Shown: positions 34,599-43,000 of the stretch, piece by piece
Layout: the number at the start of each line of letters is the position of its first letter
How positions within the stretch are numbered: the first letter of the stretch is position 1
Assembly (NCBI GenBank): GCA_019637685.1
Contig: JAHBVF010000038.1
Span: 1-64,000, forward strand
DNA: 64,000 nucleotides
Direction: 5' to 3'
Source of the DNA: Caldilineaceae bacterium
Lineage (GTDB): Bacteria; Chloroflexota; Anaerolineae; Caldilineales; Caldilineaceae
Position numbers and translations under genes: made by a program
Notes under the pieces: generated by a model
Told to the model about the DNA's origin: nothing
Seen by the model: the letters and a program-made list of their open reading frames with translations, nothing else
Database searches by the model: none

Positions 34599-34636
34599 AA
34601 CCGCGCCGGTAGCGAGAAAGAGCGACCGGCGCGGTT
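34599..34636. terminator. GC-rich hairpin between convergent genes
   Basis: Perfect 12-bp arms (AACCGCGCCGGT and ACCGGCGCGGTT) with a 14-nt loop, six bases past the stop of the minus-strand lipoprotein. No T-run on either strand, so a bidirectional terminator is possible but not certain. Confidence 0.5.
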
Positions 34637-34642
34637 GCGCGT

Positions 34643-35986
34643 TTAGCCGTTGGATGCCGATTGGCTGAAGCTCTGGCTGCTCAGATATTCGACCGCATCC
34701 TGAAAGAGTTGTTCGTCGGGCGCGAGTCGGGCTGCTTCCTTCACATCGGCCAGCACGCCAGGATCGCTGGGGTCTTTCAGGAACTTGGCCCAGCCCTGCA
34801 AGAACCAGGCCGGGGCCAGTTCCGGCTCAGCCGCCAGGGCCGGACCAGAGAATTGGAGAATCCAATCGGCCAGGGTGTCTTCCCAGCCACTCGCCGCTGT
34901 CTCCTGAAGCAGCGCCATTTCGGGATCAAAAATCTGTGCCGGTGTGTACGCATTCAGCTCGGCCTGGGCGGCGGCCCAATCCCCATAGAACATCCAGCTG
35001 AGCAGGGGGTACGGCGTGGACTCCGTATACTCTTTGCGTCCCTGGGCCAGGGCGTGGATAAGCTGACTGTTCCAATAGACCCGTTCGTCCTTGGGCGCAA
35101 GACTCAACGCTTCGTCGATGAGGGGCAGCGCGTCGGGGAAGAGGCTGGCCCCGGCCAGTTCGACTGCCCGGTTGTTGGCTTCCCGCAGATCGGCCGTTGT
35201 GTCCTCGGGCAGGCTGGTTAGCTCTACGGGGAGGAACTGCGTGCCGTCCCAGCGCTGGATGGTCAGGCCAAAGAGACGTACGCCACAGGCATAGCAGAAG
35301 ACATAGGGATCAGTGGCGTTGAGGACCACTTCCGGTTGGCCGTCGCCGTCCACATCCCGCACTTCGCCGACCCCGGGGAAACTGTTGAAACCACTGACTG
35401 CAATGGTCAGGTTGCTGCCATCCCAGCGCAAGAGATCGAAGCAGCCGCTGTGCGCGCCCGCGCCCGAATCGACCGTCAACCAGACAGACGCGGGGTCCAG
35501 CGACACCTGTTGCACCGAATCATCGGCTACAAAGCCGCTGCATTCCAATTCCACCTGGCCCAATTCCACCCAGGAGCCGTCCTTTTGGGTGAAGATGGCA
35601 ACCGCGTGCTTTTTGGGTGGATCGTTATAGCTGAGACCAGTGGTGAAAGTGGCCCACAGTTCGGGTGTCAGGGGCAGCACTTCCACGCTCTGCCACGAGT
35701 CGCTGTCAGGCACAGGGGTGATGCCCAGAATGTCTGCAAATATCTGGGGCAATTCGGCCACATCAGCTGCCGGGGCTGCCGGGGCTTCCGGCGTGCTGGT
35801 GGGCGTGGCTGTACTGATGGGTGTGGCTGTGGCCGCGGGCTGCTCTGTGGGCACACTTTGCGGTGTCACAGCGGGGGGCGGTGTGACCGCGACACAGGCT
35901 GAGAAAAGTAGAGCGGCTGTGCCCATCAAAAGCAGACGTAGCCAGCCCTGAGAGGTTGTGGATGTTTGAAAAAATTGGGGGATCAT
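34643..35986 (-). CDS. Lipoprotein of unknown function with FG-GAP-like and TPR-like parts
   Basis: A 447-residue exported lipoprotein (lipobox LFSAC, Cys 31) with a Thr/Pro/Ala-rich linker, a beta-rich domain containing DVDGDGQPEVV, which resembles a calcium-binding FG-GAP/VCBS repeat, paired cysteines in VFCYACGV, and a helical C-terminal half with TPR-like character (AVELAGASLFPDALPLIDEALSLAP). AGGAG lies six to seven bases before the ATG. It is transcribed alone, convergent with the glycosyltransferase. I recognise no specific family. Confidence 0.75.
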   Translation of the reverse strand: MIPQFFQTSTTSQGWLRLLLMGTAALLFSACVAVTPPPAVTPQSVPTEQPAATATPISTATPTSTPEAPAAPAADVAELPQIFADILGITPVPDSDSWQSVEVLPLTPELWATFTTGLSYNDPPKKHAVAIFTQKDGSWVELGQVELECSGFVADDSVQQVSLDPASVWLTVDSGAGAHSGCFDLLRWDGSNLTIAVSGFNSFPGVGEVRDVDGDGQPEVVLNATDPYVFCYACGVRLFGLTIQRWDGTQFLPVELTSLPEDTTADLREANNRAVELAGASLFPDALPLIDEALSLAPKDERVYWNSQLIHALAQGRKEYTESTPYPLLSWMFYGDWAAAQAELNAYTPAQIFDPEMALLQETAASGWEDTLADWILQFSGPALAAEPELAPAWFLQGWAKFLKDPSDPGVLADVKEAARLAPDEQLFQDAVEYLSSQSFSQSASNG

Positions 35987-36172
35987 TTTTTTCTCCTATC
36001 TATTGGGTAACGATAGGAACAGTCTACTCCCGCCTGGACTCCGGGTCAAAATCACGGAAGTTACAATTGCAAATGCTATTTCGCCTGGGCCACATAAAAA
36101 CGGCTTGAAAACTTGAAAACTTTGCGCGCTTGCGTAAAACGCAGACCGGCGCTATTCTTTTCCTGTTGCCTC

Positions 36173-36273
36173 ATTTACTACACTGGAAACAAAGTTATTC
36201 GACTACAGAAGTTCGACTTTTCAGAAAAGTCGAACTTCTACGCCTAAAAAACTTTGTTGACGCTGTATTTACT
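36173..36273 (-). mobile_element. 87-bp hairpin MITE-like element, copy C (inverted)
   Basis: Body 36180-36266 flanked by ATTTACT at 36173-36179 and 36267-36273. It is the reverse complement of copy B with few changes; the hairpin arms are 36207-36221 and 36225-36239. It lies in the 310-bp gap between the divergent lipoprotein and mutarotase genes, 24 bp before the latter, so it may affect their promoters. I see no consensus promoter in the rest of the gap. Confidence 0.85.
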
Positions 36274-36296
36274 CTATCCTCACCGGAGATACCGCG

Positions 36297-37166
36297 ATGC
36301 CCCAATCCATTCCAACCCCTATCCTCTCCGGCGCGGGAGGGCTGAAAAAATTCGTTCTGGCCGCGCCTGACGGCGCGCGTGCCGAGATTTATCTGCAGGG
36401 CAGCCACGTCACTTCGTGGATTCCCGCGGGCGGCGTGGAGCAGCTTTTTCTCAGCCGCACGGCCCACTTTGCGCCCGGCGACGCCATCCGCGGCGGCGTG
36501 CCTGTCTGCTGGCCCCAATTTTCCGGGGAGGGGCCTCTTCAGCCCCACGGCTTTGCCCGCAATGTTCTCTGGCAACTGACAGGCGTGCAGGCCAACAGCA
36601 ACCGGAGCGCGACAGCCACCCTGCGTCTGACCGACAGCGCTGCTACCCGCGCGCTCTGGCCCCACCCTTTCGCCAGCCAAATCGCCGTGACTGTAGGCGG
36701 AAATCGGCTGCATATCGCTTTTTCCGTCACCAATACGGGGGACAGCGACTTTACCTTCTCCGGTGCGCTGCATACCTATCTGCGCCTGGACGACGTTCAC
36801 AACGCGACTGTCGAAGGCTTTGCTGGTCTGCCCTACAAGAATACATTTACAGACAAACAGGCGGCTCCCCAGGTGGAGCGACTTCTCCATTTTGGGCCGG
36901 AAGGCGCGGGCCGGGTCTGCTATGGCGCGCAGGAGGCAGCGGTGCGGGAAGGCAACCGGGCCATTACCCTGACCAACGAAAACTACCCCGATATTGTGCT
37001 CTGGAACCCCGGCGTAGAGCGGGCAGCCCGCATCCCCGATCTGGAGCCGGATGGTTATCGCCATATGCTCTGCATCGAAGCCGGGGTGGTAGGCACGCCT
37101 GTGCGGCTGGCGCCGGCCGCGAGTTGGCGGGGTGGACAGAATATCGTTTTGACCAGTGCCGGCTGA
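36297..37166 (+). CDS. D-hexose-6-phosphate mutarotase (aldose 1-epimerase family)
   Basis: Interconverts alpha and beta anomers of hexose 6-phosphates (YeaD group). The 289-residue protein has the expected catalytic His84 (LQPHGFARN), His159 (GALHTYLRL) and Glu261 (CIEAGVV), plus RGGVPVCWPQFSG, an arginine-containing loop typical of the phosphate-sugar group. GGAGA lies eight bases before the ATG. It is followed at 111 bp by the amidohydrolase on the same strand. Confidence 0.92.
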   Translation: MPQSIPTPILSGAGGLKKFVLAAPDGARAEIYLQGSHVTSWIPAGGVEQLFLSRTAHFAPGDAIRGGVPVCWPQFSGEGPLQPHGFARNVLWQLTGVQANSNRSATATLRLTDSAATRALWPHPFASQIAVTVGGNRLHIAFSVTNTGDSDFTFSGALHTYLRLDDVHNATVEGFAGLPYKNTFTDKQAAPQVERLLHFGPEGAGRVCYGAQEAAVREGNRAITLTNENYPDIVLWNPGVERAARIPDLEPDGYRHMLCIEAGVVGTPVRLAPAASWRGGQNIVLTSAG

Positions 37167-37277
37167 GTCTGTGGATCGCAGCGGGTCGGTGCAAAACCCG
37201 CTCACCGGTTTCGACAGGTGCGGTCCACACTGACTACCCACATTGCCCCATCGCGGCCACAGAAAGGTCCAATACCA

Positions 37278-38168
37278 ATGATTATCGACACCCACGTCCA
37301 CGTCTGGGAGATCGACCCGCCCCGCTATCCTATCGGCCCCACCGCGCCCAACTGGACCTCTCTGCCCGACGAGCCAGGCACTGCCGACGAACTGTTGGCC
37401 GAGATGGACAGCCACGGGGTGGACTGGTCTGTGCTGGTGCAGACCAGTTGGTCCACCTGGGACAACGGCTACATCGCCGATTCCGTGGCCCGTTTCCCGA
37501 ACCGCTTTGTGGGGATGGGGCTGCTGGACCCACTGGCCGCGGACAATGCCGCGCTGACCCGCTATTGGGTGCAGGAACGGGGGCTGGCCGGCTTTCGTTT
37601 TCACCCCATGTACTACCCGGAAGAGAAGGTGCTGCTGCGCCCGGAAAACGAGGCCCTCTGGGAAGAACTGGCCGGGCTGGACGCCGCGCTCCAGTTTCAC
37701 CTGCGCGCGGCCCAGGCCGATCAGTTGGCCGCCATTGCCAGCCGCTATCCCCATCTGCGCCTGATTGTGGACCACATGGGCTACCCGGAAGTCACCGGCG
37801 ATATTTTCGGGTCAATGGCCGCCTTCCAACCAATTCTGGACCTGGCCGCCCACGACAATATCTGCTTCAAACTTTCGGACGTAAAAGGGCGCTCCCAGCA
37901 GCCCTTCCCCTTTACTGATGTGCATCCCTTCATCCGCGCCCTGCTCGATGCTTTCGGCACAGAGCGCACAATCTGGGGCACGGGCTATCCCGGCCACCAC
38001 CGCACACGCCACAACTGGCTCTCCCTGGCCGACGAACTGCGGCTGATCCAAGAGGGGCTGCCCTTCCTCACCCCCGCCCAGGCCGATCGCATCCTGGGCG
38101 ATAACGCCGCGGGCCTCTTCCGGCTCAAAACAGATGACTCTACTGCAAAAAGCCTTTTGAGCCACTGA
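37278..38168 (+). CDS. Amidohydrolase-family TIM-barrel protein with repeat-added tail
   Basis: Amidohydrolase_2-type protein of 296 residues, starting MIIDTHVHVWE with metal-binding His6 and His8, then FRFHPMYYPEE and LIVDHMGYPEV with further His ligands. The usual Asp of the WGSDYP motif is replaced: here the sequence is IWGTGYPGHH. The ATG has AAAGG upstream. The last ten residues (DSTAKSLLSH) and the stop come from an inserted mobile element; removing it and one duplication restores LKTD followed by TGA, i.e. a 286-residue protein. Related proteins act as lactonases or decarboxylases; the substrate is unknown. Confidence 0.88.
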   Translation: MIIDTHVHVWEIDPPRYPIGPTAPNWTSLPDEPGTADELLAEMDSHGVDWSVLVQTSWSTWDNGYIADSVARFPNRFVGMGLLDPLAADNAALTRYWVQERGLAGFRFHPMYYPEEKVLLRPENEALWEELAGLDAALQFHLRAAQADQLAAIASRYPHLRLIVDHMGYPEVTGDIFGSMAAFQPILDLAAHDNICFKLSDVKGRSQQPFPFTDVHPFIRALLDAFGTERTIWGTGYPGHHRTRHNWLSLADELRLIQEGLPFLTPAQADRILGDNAAGLFRLKTDDSTAKSLLSH

Positions 38169-38274
38169 TAGACACTGATAAACGCTGATAAAAAGAAGGA
38201 TTCTCTCCTGAAATTCTCTGCGACTCCGCGTCTCCCCAGGAGAAATTGACCTTTTTGTAGGGGACTCAACAGAT
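38129..38274 (-). mobile_element. 132-bp MITE-like element inside the end of the amidohydrolase gene
   Basis: Body 38136-38267 flanked by AACAGAT at 38129-38135 and 38268-38274. It is the inverted copy of the element at 34461, with one extra 10-bp AACGCTGATA unit. The empty site would read AAA ACA GAT TGA in the amidohydrolase frame. The following 38280-38400 holds CACAAAGAAACAAAGACAC-type repeats in inverted arrangement and no gene. Confidence 0.88.
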
Positions 38275-38428
38275 TGAAGCACAAAGAAACAAAGACACGA
38301 AGGCAAAGATAGGATGAGGGGCTGATACGGAGACAAATCTGTGCCCTTTTGTTTCTTCCTTGTGTCTTTGCGCCTTTGTGGTTATCCTATAGGGAGCGGA
38401 ACAAAACCGATTCAGAAGGAAGCCCCCT

Positions 38429-40042
38429 ATGACAAGCCGACCCCTCGCGGCCACAGCAACAGACACCCGCCCCGCGGCCATCTCGTGGGGCCAGCGCCAG
38501 GACCTCATCCGGGTTGTGTGGAAGCTGGCCCTGCCCGTCATTCTCACCAATCTCCTGCAAAGTCTGGTCAATGCTATCGACGTTTTTATGGTGGGGCGGC
38601 TAGGCCCCATTGCCATCGCCGCGGTGGGAATGGGCAGTGCCATCCGTATGCTGGTGCTGGTGATGCTCATCTCTGTGGCCGCGGGCGCAATGAGTCTGAT
38701 TGCCCAGGCCAAAGGCGCGCGGGACCCGGAGCGGATGAGCTTTGTCACCCGGCAGGCCATTTCGTCGGGCGTGCTGCTCTCTCTGGTGTTGGCTGTGGCC
38801 GGTCTCTTTCTGGCCCGGCCATTGATGGCGCTGGTCAATAGCGGGGGTGAGCCAGAGGCAGTGGACCTGGGCGCGGCCTATTTGCGTATTCTCTTTTTGG
38901 GCACACCCTTTCTGGTGTTGAATATCGTCTTCAACCGGCTGATGCAGGGCGCGGGGGACACAGTGACACCGCTGATTCTGACGGGCAGCCTGAATGTGCT
39001 GAATGTGGGGCTGAACTATCTGCTGATGTTTGGCGCGGGGCCGATCCCCGCGCTGGGGGTGGCGGGCGCGGCCCTGGGCACGGTCATCGCCCGGGGGCTG
39101 GGGGTGGCAATCGTCTTTGTCATCATTTATTCGGGCAGGAACGAAGTGAAAATCCGACCCGGCAGCTATCGCCCGGACTGGCAGATGTACAAGGACATCT
39201 TCGCCATCGGCATTCCGTCGGGCGTGCAGGGTCTCTTTCGCAACGGCTCCCGGCTGCTGGTGCTGGGCATCATTACCTCCACCGAAGTGGGGACCTACGG
39301 CGCGGCCGCGCTGGCGATTGGATTTCAGGTGGAGGCACTGGTCTTTATGCCGGGGCTGGCCCTGAATGTGGCCGCGACTTCGCTGGTGGGCCAGTCTCTG
39401 GGCAGTTGGCAGACCGACGAAGCCCGGCTGCGGGGCAATACGGCCATCGGCATCGGTCTGGTGGTGATGATTGTTCTGGCCCTGCCCGTGATTATCTTTG
39501 CGCCCGCGATCATCCGCCTCTTTGACCCCAGCAGCCATCCCGTTCTGCTGGCAACCGGGACCGCCTATTTCCATATCAATACGGTTGTCCTGCCACTGAG
39601 CGCGCTGGCAATGGTGGCCAACGGCGCACTGCGGGGCGCGGGGGATTCTCTCCCCGGCCTCTATGGCACAATGATCAGCCGTGCGCTAATCGCCGTTTCC
39701 CTGGCCTGGGTGCTGGCCTTCCCGGTGGGGATGGGGTCGGTGGGGGTCTGGATTGCGCTGGCTGTGGGGGTGGTGTTGGAATCCATTTATATGATGTGGC
39801 GCTGGCGCAGCGACACCTGGCTGAAAGTGGCTCTGGGCAAGACCGAAATCTATCGCACGCATCTGCGCCATCTGCCCGCGGCCAAACAACAGCAATATCT
39901 GCGCGAAGTGCGTGCGCCGCTGATGGCCCAGGCCGATACGCGGGAGTTTGTCGAAACTGACGGGGTTGTCTATACTTCGGCGGAACGGGAGGTACGCATC
40001 GCTTTTTCTGCCAGCGCGTGGGAGGTGGACGGAGCGATCTAA
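38429..40042 (+). CDS. MATE family efflux transporter
   Basis: Cation-coupled multidrug/toxin exporter with 12 predicted helices. The 537-residue protein has KLALPVILTNLLQSLVNAIDVFMVGRLG, an RLMQGAGDTVTPL segment and the second-half counterpart GFQVEALVFMPGLALNVAATSLVGQSLG followed by NGALRGAGDS, the duplicated MATE pattern. An extra soluble tail of about 65 residues (ALGKTEIYRTHLRHLPAAKQ to the end) is longer than usual. AGAAGGAAG precedes the ATG. The giant exoprotein starts 42 bp downstream. Confidence 0.92.
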   Translation: MTSRPLAATATDTRPAAISWGQRQDLIRVVWKLALPVILTNLLQSLVNAIDVFMVGRLGPIAIAAVGMGSAIRMLVLVMLISVAAGAMSLIAQAKGARDPERMSFVTRQAISSGVLLSLVLAVAGLFLARPLMALVNSGGEPEAVDLGAAYLRILFLGTPFLVLNIVFNRLMQGAGDTVTPLILTGSLNVLNVGLNYLLMFGAGPIPALGVAGAALGTVIARGLGVAIVFVIIYSGRNEVKIRPGSYRPDWQMYKDIFAIGIPSGVQGLFRNGSRLLVLGIITSTEVGTYGAAALAIGFQVEALVFMPGLALNVAATSLVGQSLGSWQTDEARLRGNTAIGIGLVVMIVLALPVIIFAPAIIRLFDPSSHPVLLATGTAYFHINTVVLPLSALAMVANGALRGAGDSLPGLYGTMISRALIAVSLAWVLAFPVGMGSVGVWIALAVGVVLESIYMMWRWRSDTWLKVALGKTEIYRTHLRHLPAAKQQQYLREVRAPLMAQADTREFVETDGVVYTSAEREVRIAFSASAWEVDGAI

Positions 40043-40083
40043 GAGGCCTGTGTAGTGGCAGGACGGATCAAAGGAGGATTTCT

Positions 40084-43000
40084 GTGACGGATCGATCAAT
40101 GGCGATTGACTCGACGGTTCGGCGCGCCCTGGGGATTTTGCTTTTGGGCGTGCTGTCCGTATTCCTCATCGCCTGGACCAGCACGCGTTTGTCGGCTGCA
40201 ATGGCCCAGACAGAGACTCAACCCCAGAATACAACGGCCCACTTTGAAGGCGCGTTGATCCCGGCCACAGAAGGAGGGTCTGTCGGGGATGTAATTGCCT
40301 TTGATGTGACCTACGACGCCAACGGCAACCCCACGAATGTTGACTACACCCTCACAATCTCCAGTCTGGTGCTTTCTGAAGCGGAGGGGCCGCTCTGCGC
40401 GTCAGGGGGGCAGGCAGCCTACACCGGCAACACAAAGACGCTGCTCCCCTGGCCGGGCGGGCAAAAAATGTATACATTTGTCGGTGACGAGCGACCCGGC
40501 GGCGTGTACCCCAGCCAGGTGAGTGTTACGGGGCTGCTGGGGCGTTCACTCACCGGCAAATATATCGGCCCTAACCATTCCCAGGGCACGGTGCAGGCGT
40601 TTTACGAAATTTCTGAAGGCGACGTTTCTTTCACAATACGCTGCATTTGGACCTGGAAGATATCCAACGGGCCGGGGGGGGTGCTCTCCTTTTCCCAGCC
40701 GGAGTATAACGCGGGCGAGAACGAAGGCAGCGCCACAATCACAGCCGTGCGCCAGGAAGTGCTGGTGGGCACTGTGACTGTGGACTACACAGCCAGCAAC
40801 GGCAGCGCCGAGGAAGGCAAGGATTTTGCCGCCACCAGCGGAACCCTCTCCTTTGGCCCCAGCGAAACCCAGAAACAGTTCACCGTGCCTATCCTGCCCG
40901 ACGAGGAAGTGGAAGGGATAGAGACACTCTCTCTTACGTTGAGCAACGCGTCGACCGGGGCTGTGCTCGATGCGCCCAATCCTGCCACCCTCAAAATTGA
41001 CGATACACCGAATCTGGCCGTCCTCCCCTTTGCCTTGAATACGAGCCAGCTTGCCCAGGAGGGGACGAAGTTTATCTTCAAGAATGTTGTGGTGCGGGTC
41101 TTCAACAATTCGGATGACAACGGCGAAACAGTGCCCCAGGCAACGCTCCAGGTGAAAAACGGCGACACAGTTGTGCATACTGCGTCCGTCGGCCCGCTGC
41201 CGCCCGGTGGCTCTCCCCTGGAAGTCACCTTTGACTGGGAGGTGACCGATCTGCTGATCGCGGGTGCAGGCAGTGCCCAGCTCGCTCTCATCGCCACTGT
41301 GGACCCCGGCGGCACTATCCCCGATCGAGACCGAAACAACAACCGCGCCCAGGCTGGTCTGGCTGTCAGTGTGCTGCCAGTCGTGGCACAGATTGATCCC
41401 CAATACGAGTTGCAGGGCAAATTCTTCCTGCGCGGCGTGCCTGTGAGCAACAAAATCAGCGTCACTGTCAACGACTGGAATGGCGACGCCCAGGGCCAGG
41501 GCAGCGCGCCCTTCGGCCAACTCCATTTCAAGCTCAACCAGAACGAAACGACAGTGCCGGGGCAGATCGGCAAGATGGATCACACTTACGATATGGGGAC
41601 CGATTTTGCCAACGCGGGCGAGTGCTTTGCCAATACGCTCAGTATTTGGGCGGAAGGCGCTCACCCCAGCTTTGTCACCGACCCGGCGCCGCCCTTTGTC
41701 ACCACAGCGGTCAATCTGCCCCAATGGGTGGATTGGGTGAAAGCCAATTTACAGCAGTACGATCTCACCTTCACGGCCAGCGGCGCGGGCAAATTGGTGA
41801 ATTATATGTACGGCTTTTCCTTCCCCGAACCGCCCTTCAGTCCCAATGCCACGGTTCCCGGCAATGTGCCCATTCTGGGCGGATCGGTCTTCGGTTTCCT
41901 GCCCCCAACAGTGGCCTCCATCGACACGACAACCAGTTCCGGCGGCCCTGGCAGCGTAGAAGCCCAGGGCCAGACCGGCTTTACCTCACCCGTTTTTACC
42001 GGCTCCGCCGAACTTTTCGGCAGCGGTGAAACCCACTTCCGCTGCAAACAGGGCGTGCCGGTTCTTGACTTCGACAGCACGACCTTTGGCTTTGTCTTCG
42101 ATCACAAGAACGCATCCAAAGACCTCAAACTGAATCAGGTGTTGCCCACATTGGCCGACGCGCTCGCGCTGATTCCCTTCTGGGGATCGGAGCTGGCCGC
42201 GGGGGTGAACACCAGCAAAGTCGGCGTCGCCTACAATGTGGGCGGTGGCCTCGCCGCCAGCTTCCGGGACAAAGGCGCGGGCGAACTGGAATTTGACACG
42301 GCCCGGGGCAGCGCGGAGATCGGGCTTTCGGCCTCGTCCACGCTGAACGTATTGGACGATCTCTCCCTATCCATCACCGGCGGCGGCAAGCCGTATGTCA
42401 CAGTCAAAGTGCCCCGGCCCCCCATCGACTATCTGGAGCAGATCGGTCTCGAATTGGCTTTCGAGGCCATCTATCAGATTTGGTCTTTTCAGGGCAGTAT
42501 CCCCATCGGCGTTGACTGTAGCCTGCCCGGCGGGTGCGGCCTGACCGGTGGACGCGCGCATCTGCTGGCCGATTCCACTGGCTGGCAACTTCTGCCCTCC
42601 GCAACCGGCGGACCAGACTACGCCCGTTTCCAGACTGGAGACCCTCCCCCGCGCATTGGAAACGGCGCTGTGACCGAATCCACGCTGCTCTCCAACATCT
42701 ACGCTGCTCCCGCTCCGGCCCTGGCCGTGGACAGCGACGGCAAGCGGTTGCTGGCCTATATTCACGACACCCCCGGCGCGCCCCAGGGCCGCGGCACAGA
42801 CGTGCGCGCCCTCCACTGGAACGGCACAGCCTGGGAGTCACCGGTCTCAGTCACCAGCGATCAGCAGCCCGAATACAACCCGGCCCTGGCCTATGACGCC
42901 AACGGCAAAGGCGTGCTGCTCTGGGAACGTTCCAACCTGTCCACGGCTGTCACCCCCTCTCTGGACATCACCTTCACCCAAAGCCTGGAGATTGCCACAA

